DNA of 10,256 nucleotides from an uncultured Flavobacterium sp. (GTDB lineage Bacteria > Bacteroidota > Bacteroidia > Flavobacteriales > Flavobacteriaceae), in contig CAMFLD010000060.1 in assembly GCA_945957245.1 (NCBI GenBank), positions 1 through 10,256 of the forward strand, in the 5' to 3' direction. A program made the translations under genes and the position numbers. Shown here in pieces: positions 1 through 6,815 of this stretch. Under the pieces are notes generated by a model, which made no database searches, had not been told where the DNA came from, and saw nothing but the letters and a program-made list of their open reading frames with translations. The first letter of the stretch is position 1, and the number at the start of each line of letters is the position of its first letter.

Positions 1-381
1 ATCCGTACCAATAACGAACAATTGATTACGGTTGTGGGGTGTGGAGGCGACAGAGATAAAACCAAAAGACCCATTATGGCCAATATCGCTTCTTCCATGA
101 GCAACAAAGTGATTATTACTTCTGATAATCCTCGCTCGGAAGATCCAATTGATATTATTGCCGATATGGAAGCGGGTGTTGAACCACAAAATCAAAGAAA
201 AACCCTTTCCATAGTCGACAGAAAACAGGCAATTAAAACTGCCTGTCAGTTAGCCGGCCCCAATGATATTATTCTCATTGCAGGAAAAGGACATGAGACC
301 TATCAGGAAATCAATGGTGTACGCCATGATTTTGATGATATGAAAATAGTAAAGGAATTTTTAGAACAACTCAATAAATAA
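1..381 (+). CDS. murE: UDP-N-acetylmuramoyl-L-alanyl-D-glutamate--2,6-diaminopimelate ligase, C-terminal fragment (5' end outside window)
   Basis: Cytoplasmic ATP-dependent ligase that adds the third residue of the peptidoglycan stem peptide to UDP-MurNAc-L-Ala-D-Glu. Only the last 126 residues are present; the frame is open from base 1 and the 5' part lies outside the window, so the TTG at position 22 is an internal Leu codon and not a start. The fragment matches the Mur ligase C-terminal domain: a GCGGDRDKTKRP segment (residues 13-24 of the fragment), the substrate-specificity motif DNPR (42-45), and GKGHE (95-99) followed by YQ. In this family DNPR together with GKGHE marks enzymes that use meso-diaminopimelate rather than L-lysine. 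The gene ends in TAA five bases before mraY, so the two are probably co-transcribed. Identity is very secure; the substrate assignment rests on the motif. Confidence 0.97.
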   Translation: MRTNNEQLITVVGCGGDRDKTKRPIMANIASSMSNKVIITSDNPRSEDPIDIIADMEAGVEPQNQRKTLSIVDRKQAIKTACQLAGPNDIILIAGKGHETYQEINGVRHDFDDMKIVKEFLEQLNK

Positions 382-386
382 AGATT

Positions 387-1613
387 ATGTTATATTATTT
401 ATTTGAATACCTCGACAAAACAATGGATATTCCGGGAGCCGGAGTTTTCCAGTATATTACTTTCCGTTCCGCTTTAGCGTTGATTTTATCGTTAATGATT
501 TCCACAATCTACGGGAAGAAAATCATCACTTTCCTGAGAAACCAACAAGTTGGGGAAACGGTGCGTGAGCTGGGATTACAGGGGCAAAATGAAAAAGCAG
601 GAACGCCAACAATGGGAGGGTTAATCATTATCATTGCAACCCTTATTCCGGTTTTGTTGCTGACTAAGCTTAATAATATCTACATCATTCTTTTGGTGGT
701 AACTACCCTTTGGATGGGAACTATCGGATTTATTGATGATTATATCAAAATCTTCAAAAAAGACAAACAGGGATTAAAAGGTATTTTTAAAGTAATCGGA
801 CAGGTTGGTCTTGGACTGATAGTAGGTTCAGTACTTTATTTTAATCCTAATGTTACGGTTCGTGAAAGATCGGCTACGCCTATTACTTTTAACCAGACAG
901 AAACTATGGTTTCTCAGGCGCCATCAGAAATTAAGGCTACAACCACAACAATCCCGTTTACCAAAAACAACGAATTGGATTATGCCAAAATCCTGCAATG
1001 GACCGGTGACGGATACGAGAATTGGGCATGGCTTGTTTTCATTCCAATCGTAATTTTCATTATTACAGCAGTATCCAATGGTGCTAACCTTACTGACGGA
1101 ATTGATGGTCTCGCAGCCGGAACATCAGCTATATCGGTATTGGCATTGGGAATCTTTGCTTTCGTTTCGGGTAACGTTATCTTATCAAGCTACCTGAATG
1201 TAATGTATATCCCAAATTCGGGGGAGATGACCGTCTTTATTGCCGCTTTCGTTGGAGCGCTGATAGGATTCCTTTGGTACAATTCCTATCCGGCGACCGT
1301 ATTTATGGGAGATACAGGAAGTTTAACTATAGGAGGTATTATCGCCGTACTGGCTATTTCAGTAAGAAAGGAGATGCTGCTTCCGGTATTGTGTGCCATT
1401 TTCTTCGCAGAAAATCTTTCGGTAGTGATACAGGTTTCCTATTTCAAATACACTAAAAAGCGCTACGGTGAGGGACGAAGGGTTTTCCTGATGTCGCCAC
1501 TACATCATCATTATCAGAAAAAAGGCTACCACGAAAGTAAAATTGTAACCCGCTTCTGGATTGTAGCCATATTACTTGCGATAGTATCTATTGTGACCTT
1601 AAAACTGAGATAA
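387..1613 (+). CDS. mraY: Phospho-N-acetylmuramoyl-pentapeptide-transferase (lipid I synthase)
   Basis: Polytopic inner-membrane enzyme that transfers phospho-MurNAc-pentapeptide from UDP to undecaprenyl phosphate, giving lipid I. At 408 residues it is longer than the roughly 360-residue E. coli protein. Visible family motifs are GTPTMGG (72-78), the Asp pair in FIDDYIK (D117, D118), NLTDGIDGLAAG (234-245, D237 and D240), FMGDTGS (306-312) and the HHH of MSPLHHHYQKKG (H373-H375). Many hydrophobic segments flank these motifs, as expected for about ten membrane spans. The extra length lies mostly at residues 153-212, a polar, Thr-rich stretch between two membrane spans, inferred to be periplasmic. 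The start at 387 is preferred over Met13 because the N-terminal MLYYLFEYLDK resembles what I recall of Bacteroidota MraY. The stop codon overlaps the murD start by one base (TAATG), suggesting translational coupling. Confidence 0.98.
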   Translation: MLYYLFEYLDKTMDIPGAGVFQYITFRSALALILSLMISTIYGKKIITFLRNQQVGETVRELGLQGQNEKAGTPTMGGLIIIIATLIPVLLLTKLNNIYIILLVVTTLWMGTIGFIDDYIKIFKKDKQGLKGIFKVIGQVGLGLIVGSVLYFNPNVTVRERSATPITFNQTETMVSQAPSEIKATTTTIPFTKNNELDYAKILQWTGDGYENWAWLVFIPIVIFIITAVSNGANLTDGIDGLAAGTSAISVLALGIFAFVSGNVILSSYLNVMYIPNSGEMTVFIAAFVGALIGFLWYNSYPATVFMGDTGSLTIGGIIAVLAISVRKEMLLPVLCAIFFAENLSVVIQVSYFKYTKKRYGEGRRVFLMSPLHHHYQKKGYHESKIVTRFWIVAILLAIVSIVTLKLR

Positions 1614-2947
1614 TGCAGAGACTGGTTGTACTAGGAGGAGGAGAAAGTGGGGTTGGAACCGCCATTTTAGGAAAGAAACAGGGATATGATGTTTTTGTTT
1701 CTGACTTCGGAAGAATAAAAGATAAATATAGAGAAGTTCTTAAGCTTTATGAGATAAAATGGGAGGACGAAACCCATACCGAAGACCTGATATTAAATGC
1801 AGATGTTGTAATGAAAAGCCCGGGAATACCTGAAAAGACGCCCATCGTAAAAAAGCTTTTTGAAAAAGGAATACCGGTGATTTCAGAAATTGAGTTTGCT
1901 ATTCAGTTTACAAAAGCAAAAACAATTGGAATAACCGGAAGTAATGGTAAGACAACTACAACAATGCTAACCTATCATTTGTTGAAAGAAGGTGGATTGA
2001 ATGTAGGATTGGGAGGTAACATTGGAAAGAGTTTCGCCTGGCAGGTTGCCGAAGAAAATTATGATTGCTATGTGCTTGAACTGAGTAGTTTTCAATTAGA
2101 CGGAAACGTTAAATACAGACCGGATATAGCAGTAATAACAAATATAAGCCCAGACCATTTAGATCGATACGATTATAATTATAACAATTATATCGCATCA
2201 AAATTTAGGATAACAATGAATCAGACCGAAAGCGATTATTTCATCTATGATGCCGATGATGAAGCAATTGAAGGATGGTTTAAAACAAATAAAACAAAAG
2301 CCCAACTAGTTCCTTTTTCATTGAATAAAACATTTGAAAACGGAGCCTTTATAAAAAATGACACTATGGATATTATCATCAACAACGAAGAATTTGAAAT
2401 GAAAACCGGAGATATTTCTTTGGAAGGAAAACACAACATGAAAAACGCAATGGCCGCAACATCCGTAGCCCAACTGATGAAAATCAGAAAGGAGACCATT
2501 CGCCAGAGTCTTTCTAATTTTCAGGGAGTTGAACATCGTTTGGAGAAAGTGCTTAAAATCCAGAATGTACAATACATTAACGACAGTAAAGCAACCAATG
2601 TCAATGCGACTTTCTTTGCTTTGGACAGTATGACAGTTCCGACGGTTTGGATTGTTGGTGGTGTTGACAAAGGAAATGATTACAGCGAAATTATGTCGTT
2701 GGTACGCGAAAAAGTAAAAGCTATTATTTGTCTTGGTGTCGACAATAAAAAGATTATTGATGCGTTTGGTGGTGTAGTAGATATAATGGTCGAAGTTGAT
2801 AATATGCGTGATGCAGTAGTAACAGCTAAACATTTAGCCGAAAAAGGAGATGCTGTGCTATTATCTCCGGCCTGTGCAAGTTTTGACTTATTCCAAAACT
2901 ATGAAGACAGAGGAAACCAATTCAAAGCAGCAGTGAAGAATTTATAA
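1613..2947 (+). CDS. murD: UDP-N-acetylmuramoyl-L-alanine--D-glutamate ligase
   Basis: Cytoplasmic ATP-dependent ligase that adds D-glutamate to UDP-MurNAc-L-alanine. The 444 residues show the three-domain Mur ligase layout. The N-terminal UDP-binding domain carries LVVLGGGESGVG (4-15) and SPGIP (69-73). The central ATPase domain has the P-loop GITGSNGKTTTT (106-117), ELSSFQLD (156-163), NISPDHLDRY (177-186), and K197 at the place of the carbamylated lysine known from E. coli MurD. The C-terminal domain has EGKHN (271-275), EHRLE (307-311), NDSKATN (323-329) and SPACASFD (418-425). Length and motifs are normal for the family, with no sign of truncation. Its ATG shares its first base with the mraY stop codon. 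It is followed by an 88-base spacer before ftsW, one of the three long gaps in the cluster. Confidence 0.98.
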   Translation: MQRLVVLGGGESGVGTAILGKKQGYDVFVSDFGRIKDKYREVLKLYEIKWEDETHTEDLILNADVVMKSPGIPEKTPIVKKLFEKGIPVISEIEFAIQFTKAKTIGITGSNGKTTTTMLTYHLLKEGGLNVGLGGNIGKSFAWQVAEENYDCYVLELSSFQLDGNVKYRPDIAVITNISPDHLDRYDYNYNNYIASKFRITMNQTESDYFIYDADDEAIEGWFKTNKTKAQLVPFSLNKTFENGAFIKNDTMDIIINNEEFEMKTGDISLEGKHNMKNAMAATSVAQLMKIRKETIRQSLSNFQGVEHRLEKVLKIQNVQYINDSKATNVNATFFALDSMTVPTVWIVGGVDKGNDYSEIMSLVREKVKAIICLGVDNKKIIDAFGGVVDIMVEVDNMRDAVVTAKHLAEKGDAVLLSPACASFDLFQNYEDRGNQFKAAVKNL

Positions 2948-2950
2948 TAG

Positions 2951-3017
2951 GTTATGAGTTTAGAAGTCTAGTATGTTTAGCCATTTTTCTCAAACTAAAC
3001 CTTCTAAACTTGATAAC
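2951..3017 (+). repeat. Imperfect inverted repeat (long hairpin) in the murD-ftsW spacer
   Basis: Read directly from the sequence: GTTAT (2951-2955) pairs with ATAAC (3013-3017), and AGTTTAGAAG (2957-2966) pairs perfectly with CTTCTAAACT (3001-3010), with a small G versus TG internal loop between the two stems. Further in, GTTTAG (2975-2980) pairs with CTAAAC (2995-3000), leaving an 8-base bulge (2967-2974) and a 14-base loop (2981-2994). That is 21 possible base pairs in a spacer of 88 bases. No T-run follows the right arm, so it does not look like a standard intrinsic terminator, and termination here would cut off the essential genes downstream. It may be an mRNA stability, processing or translational control element; this is inference. 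Confidence 0.7.
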
Positions 3018-3033
3018 CGTTCTAAACTTTAAA
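3002..3033 (+). repeat. Degenerate short direct repeats before ftsW
   Basis: TTCTAAACTT occurs at 3002-3011 and again, identical, at 3020-3029. Between them is the related segment TTGATAAC (3010-3017), giving a loose 8-10 base period that ends in ACTTTAAA (3026-3033), two bases before the ftsW ATG. The first copy is also the right arm of the inverted repeat in this spacer; the second copy could pair with the same left arm in its place. No function is known to me. Confidence 0.6.
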
Positions 3034-3035
3034 AA

Positions 3036-4334
3036 ATGAAAGAACTAATAAACAGCTTACACGGAGATAAAGTCATTTGGGCATTTGTAGCCTTGTTGGC
3101 CTTATTTTCCTTTATGCCTGTTTTCAGCGCCAGTAGCAATTTGGCCTACATGCGTCATGGTTCCGGAAATGCCTTTACTTATCTGCTGAAACACGCAGCG
3201 CAGGTTCTGGTTGGTTTTTTCATTTTGTATAAAGTACACAAAATTCCTTATCACTACTTCAAGGCTATATCCAAAATCCTGTTGCCGGTGGTTTGGGGAC
3301 TTTTGATTTATACTTTGTTAAAAGGAACTGTTATTGATGGAGCCAATGCCAGCCGTTGGATCCAGATTCCGTTTATAGGGATAACATTTCAAACATCAAC
3401 ATTAGCATCCATAGTGCTTTATGTTTTTGTAGCTCGTTATTTATCCAAAAAAAGGGAAACACCCATCACATTTCAAAACTCCCTTTGGGAATTATGGACC
3501 CCGGTTTTTATAACACTGATTTTAATCCTTCCGGCCAACTTATCTACAGCAGCGCTGATTTTTTCCATGGTGCTGATGCTGGTTTTTATTGGTAAATATC
3601 CTTTAAAATACATTGGCGTGATACTGGGAGCCGGAATCATAGGTTTGATATTTTTTATTCTGGTAGCCAAACAGTTTCCCGGTGCATTTCCTAACCGTGT
3701 GGATACCTGGATTAGCCGTATTGATAACTTTACCAGCGATAAACCGGATGAAGATGACTACCAGATTGAGAAAGCTAAAATTGCCATAGCCACAGGAAAG
3801 GTTTATGGAGTTGGTCCCGGAAAAAGCATTCAGAAAAATTTTCTTCCGCAGTCTTCTTCTGACTTTATCTATGCCATTATTGTTGAAGAGTATGGAATGT
3901 TCGGCGGATTATGTGTATTGGGATTGTATCTTTTGCTGCTGTTCCGATTTGTAGTGGCTGCTCATAAATCCAATTCGCTTTTTGGAAAACTTCTGGTCAT
4001 CGGACTCGGGTTTCCAATTATATTTCAGGCAATGACCAATATGGCTGTAGCTGTTGAACTGTTTCCGGTGACAGGACAGACCCTGCCTTTGATCAGTAGC
4101 GGGGGAAGCTCCATCTGGATGACCTGCATTGCACTAGGAATTATCCTCAGTGTAACCAAGAAAGAAGAAGAAATAGCCGAAGAACTAGCTGAAAAACAAA
4201 AACGTGAAGATGCTTTGCAGAAACTTATTGATAAACAACTGCAGGAAGATGAGGAAGCTGAAAGAATGGAATTGGAAGGCTTTTCGATAGAAGATACAGC
4301 AAACCCAATGAATGCAGTTTTAAATAAGAAATAA
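3036..4334 (+). CDS. ftsW: Septal peptidoglycan glycosyltransferase FtsW (SEDS family)
   Basis: Integral membrane SEDS-family protein that polymerises lipid II into septal glycan together with its class B penicillin-binding protein partner FtsI. The 432 residues contain about ten hydrophobic spans between residues 13 and 373. Family signatures are GANASRWI (102-109), the large extracytoplasmic loop (about 212-283) ending in LPQSSSDFIYAIIVEE, whose D276 aligns with the catalytic Asp of RodA/FtsW, and the C-terminal TGQTLPLISSGGSS (346-359). Two features are unusual against the E. coli protein: the motif that reads QPAELTK there reads QTSTLAS here (119-125), and residues 375-432 form a Glu/Lys-rich cytoplasmic tail that looks coiled-coil-like. 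The cluster position beside murG, ftsQ, ftsA and ftsZ favours FtsW over the elongation paralogue RodA. It ends two bases before murG. Confidence 0.96.
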   Translation: MKELINSLHGDKVIWAFVALLALFSFMPVFSASSNLAYMRHGSGNAFTYLLKHAAQVLVGFFILYKVHKIPYHYFKAISKILLPVVWGLLIYTLLKGTVIDGANASRWIQIPFIGITFQTSTLASIVLYVFVARYLSKKRETPITFQNSLWELWTPVFITLILILPANLSTAALIFSMVLMLVFIGKYPLKYIGVILGAGIIGLIFFILVAKQFPGAFPNRVDTWISRIDNFTSDKPDEDDYQIEKAKIAIATGKVYGVGPGKSIQKNFLPQSSSDFIYAIIVEEYGMFGGLCVLGLYLLLLFRFVVAAHKSNSLFGKLLVIGLGFPIIFQAMTNMAVAVELFPVTGQTLPLISSGGSSIWMTCIALGIILSVTKKEEEIAEELAEKQKREDALQKLIDKQLQEDEEAERMELEGFSIEDTANPMNAVLNKK

Positions 4335-4336
4335 AA

Positions 4337-5428
4337 ATGGGAAAACTAAAATTCATATTAAGCGGAGGCGGAACAGGAGGGCATATCTATCCTGCCATTG
4401 CCATTGCCAACGAACTGAAATTGCGTTTCCCTGATGCCGAATTCCTTTTCGTAGGAGCTCAGGATAAAATGGAGATGCAGAAAGTACCACAGGCAGGTTA
4501 CAAAATAGAGGGCCTCTGGATTGCAGGATTACAGCGGAAATTGACTCTGCAAAATATGATGTTCCCGTTCAAGGTAGTAAGCAGCCTTTTGAAATCAAGG
4601 AAAATTATAAAAAAATTCAAACCCGATGTTGTTATAGGAACCGGAGGCTTTGCCAGCGGACCATTACTGCAGGTAGCCAATAGCATGAAGATTCCAACGG
4701 TGATTCAGGAACAGAATTCTTATCCCGGAATTACCAATAAATTATTGAGTAAAAAAGCCAATGCAATTTGTGTGGCTTATGAAAATCTGGAACGGTTTTT
4801 TCCTAAAGAGAAAATAATTTTTACAGGAAATCCGGTGCGCCAGGATTTATTGGAAATAGATTCCAAAAGAAAGGAAGCGCAGAAGCATTTCAATTTGGCA
4901 TCAAACAAGAAAACGCTCTTGGTTTTGGGTGGAAGTCTAGGTGCCAGAAGAATAAACCGTTTGATTGAAAAGGAAATTTATAATATCGTTTCAAAAGACA
5001 TACAGATTATCTGGCAATGCGGGAAATTGTATTATCACGATTACAACCATTTCACTGATGGTAGAATTGTTCAGGTAATGTCATTCATAGACCAGATGGA
5101 TTTGGCTTATGCCGCCGCCGATTTTGTAATATCAAGAGCCGGAGCCTCATCAGTGTCAGAATTATGTCTGGTTGGAAAACCAACCATCTTTATTCCGTCA
5201 CCCAATGTGTCAGAAGATCATCAAACTAAAAATGCAAAAGCTATTGTAGATAAAAAAGGCGCAATTCTTGTAAAAGAAAGTGAGCTGGATGCGACATTCG
5301 AACCCGTGTTTTCCAATCTCGTTTTTAATGAAAAACTGCAAAAAGAGTTGAGTGAAAATATGAAGAAACTGGCTAAACCCAATGCTACAAAAGATATAGT
5401 GGAAGAAATTGTCAAACTAATAAAATAA
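4337..5428 (+). CDS. murG: UDP-N-acetylglucosamine--lipid I N-acetylglucosaminyltransferase (lipid II synthase)
   Basis: Peripheral enzyme on the cytoplasmic face of the inner membrane that adds GlcNAc from UDP-GlcNAc to lipid I, producing lipid II for FtsW. The 363 residues have the two-domain GT-B fold of glycosyltransferase family 28. The N-terminal domain has the glycine-rich loop SGGGTGGH (9-16), the second loop GTGGFASGP (101-109) and QEQNSYPGITN (124-134). The C-terminal donor-binding domain has GNPVR (164-168), the third glycine-rich loop GGSLGARRIN (198-207), SRAGASSVSEL (266-276) and EDHQ (293-296), which match the UDP-GlcNAc site. Length is normal. It starts two bases after the ftsW stop without a Shine-Dalgarno sequence, so translational coupling to ftsW is likely. 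A 46-base repeat-bearing spacer follows before murC. Confidence 0.98.
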   Translation: MGKLKFILSGGGTGGHIYPAIAIANELKLRFPDAEFLFVGAQDKMEMQKVPQAGYKIEGLWIAGLQRKLTLQNMMFPFKVVSSLLKSRKIIKKFKPDVVIGTGGFASGPLLQVANSMKIPTVIQEQNSYPGITNKLLSKKANAICVAYENLERFFPKEKIIFTGNPVRQDLLEIDSKRKEAQKHFNLASNKKTLLVLGGSLGARRINRLIEKEIYNIVSKDIQIIWQCGKLYYHDYNHFTDGRIVQVMSFIDQMDLAYAAADFVISRAGASSVSELCLVGKPTIFIPSPNVSEDHQTKNAKAIVDKKGAILVKESELDATFEPVFSNLVFNEKLQKELSENMKKLAKPNATKDIVEEIVKLIK

Positions 5429-5431
5429 AAG

Positions 5432-5471
5432 ACTTTGCAACTTTGCTGCTCTGCAACATTGCAACTTAAAG
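5432..5471 (+). repeat. Five-unit degenerate 8-base tandem repeat in the murG-murC spacer
   Basis: The spacer divides without gaps into 8-base units: ACTTTGCA (5432-5439), ACTTTGCT (5440-5447), GCTCTGCA (5448-5455), ACATTGCA (5456-5463) and ACTTAAAG (5464-5471). The first four differ from the consensus ACTTTGCA by zero to two bases; the fifth keeps only ACTT and runs into AAA and the murC ATG. The array fills almost the whole gap between two essential genes. I see no promoter matching the Bacteroidota TTG / TAnnTTTG pattern that explains it. Function unknown. Confidence 0.75.
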
Positions 5472-5474
5472 AAA

Positions 5475-6815
5475 ATGAATTTAAATCAGATACATAACGT
5501 TTATTTCATCGGAATCGGAGGGATCGGGATGAGTGCCTTGGCACGTTATTTCCAATACATCGGGAAAAATGTTTCAGGCTATGACAAAACACCGACGATG
5601 CTAACCGATGAGTTGATAGCCGGCGGTATGGATATTCATTTTGAAGACAATATCAACCTGATACCAAAAGATTATTATGTTGAAAATACACTGGTGATTG
5701 TCACTCCTGCTGTTCCTGTAACCCATTCGGAATGGAATTACTTTATAGAAAGACAGTTCACGGTGAAAAAACGTGCGGAAGTTTTAGGAATTATTACCAA
5801 AGATACTTTCTGTTTTGCAGTAGCCGGAACACACGGAAAAACAACAACATCAAGCATCCTTGGGCATATCCTGTATGAAAGTGGTGCCGATGTTACCGCC
5901 TTTATTGGAGGAATTGTTGAAAATTATCATTCCAATCTTATTGGAAAAGGAAAAACCATCTCGGTTGTCGAAGCAGATGAGTTTGACCGTTCGTTTTTAC
6001 ATTTGCATCCGGATATCGCCTGTGTGACTTCAATGGATGCAGACCATCTTGACATCTACGGGGATAAAAATTCAATAGAAGATTCCTTTAGGGAATTTGC
6101 AGATAAGGTAGAAGATAAAAAACATCTGTTTGTTCCAAAAGGCCTGCCACTGGAAGGGCTTACAGTTGGGATTAATGAGGAGGCAACTTTCAAGGCTTTC
6201 AATGTCAGAGTAGAAAACGGTTATTATGTTTTCGATGTGCAGACGCCTTCAGAAACTATTGAGAATATACAGTTTGGTTTGCCGGGAAGGCATAACCTTA
6301 TGAATGCACTGATGGCTTTAGCAATGGCAAAAACATATGGCACCCCAACCAGTGCTATTGCTAAAGCATTAGCAGTGTTTAGAGGAATACAGCGCAGGTT
6401 CTCTTATCAAATAAAAACCGATGATTTGGTTTATATTGATGACTATGCGCATCACCCAACCGAAATCAATGCGGTGCATCAGGCGGTTCGTGAGTTGTAT
6501 CCCGAAGAAAAAGTACTGGCCATTTTCCAGCCGCATTTGTTCAGCAGAACAAAAGATTTTGCCGATGACTTTGCCAAAAGCCTGTCGCAATTTGACGAAA
6601 TTCTATTGCTCGATATTTATCCGGCACGTGAATTGCCGATGGAAGGAATTACGTCAGAATGGCTCCTTTCCAAAATTGAAAATAAACATAAAAAACTGGT
6701 ATCAAAAGCCGACTTAATTCCTTCAATTTTAGAAAGTAAAGCAAAAATTATTGTGACTATCGGAGCAGGTGATATTGGGGAATTAGTTCCAAAAATTAAA
6801 AAAGCACTATCATGA
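5475..6815 (+). CDS. murC: UDP-N-acetylmuramate--L-alanine ligase
   Basis: Cytoplasmic ATP-dependent ligase that adds L-alanine to UDP-MurNAc, the first amino acid of the stem peptide. The 446 residues show, in order, the Rossmann-type UDP-binding start FIGIGGIGMSALA (11-23), the ATP-binding loop AGTHGKTTT (117-125), EADEFDRSF (166-174), SMDADHLDIYGD (186-197), GRHNLMNA (271-278), and the C-terminal domain motifs DDYAHHPTE (322-330), QPHLFSRT (352-359) and YPARELP (382-388). AGTHGKTTT and DDYAHHPTE separate MurC from MurD and MurE; the related ligase Mpl shares part of this signature, but the cluster context and length favour MurC. The start at 5475 lies just upstream of the Rossmann strand and immediately after an A-rich tract and the 8-base repeat array. 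It overlaps ftsQ by four bases (ATGA). Confidence 0.97.
   Translation: MNLNQIHNVYFIGIGGIGMSALARYFQYIGKNVSGYDKTPTMLTDELIAGGMDIHFEDNINLIPKDYYVENTLVIVTPAVPVTHSEWNYFIERQFTVKKRAEVLGIITKDTFCFAVAGTHGKTTTSSILGHILYESGADVTAFIGGIVENYHSNLIGKGKTISVVEADEFDRSFLHLHPDIACVTSMDADHLDIYGDKNSIEDSFREFADKVEDKKHLFVPKGLPLEGLTVGINEEATFKAFNVRVENGYYVFDVQTPSETIENIQFGLPGRHNLMNALMALAMAKTYGTPTSAIAKALAVFRGIQRRFSYQIKTDDLVYIDDYAHHPTEINAVHQAVRELYPEEKVLAIFQPHLFSRTKDFADDFAKSLSQFDEILLLDIYPARELPMEGITSEWLLSKIENKHKKLVSKADLIPSILESKAKIIVTIGAGDIGELVPKIKKALS

Noticed and set aside
22..381. A separate small gene starting at TTG 22
   Set aside because: The same frame is open back to base 1 and the whole translation is the MurE C-terminal domain, so this is the end of murE cut by the window edge.
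2318..2833. 171-codon open frame on the minus strand inside murD
   Set aside because: It lies fully within a well-supported plus-strand gene, its translation is low-complexity and Cys/Phe/Tyr-rich with no recognisable domain, and it matches what antisense frames of AT-rich genes commonly give.
2972..2979. TATGTTTA, a near match to the Bacteroidota -7 element TAnnTTTG, in the murD-ftsW spacer
   Set aside because: The last base differs, there is no TTG at the expected distance upstream, and the site lies in the bulge and inner stem of the inverted repeat, so it is not reported as a promoter.
2951..3030. Intrinsic terminator after murD
   Set aside because: A stem exists, but no U-run follows the right arm, the stem is AT-rich with a large bulge, and the downstream genes belong to the same pathway and strand.
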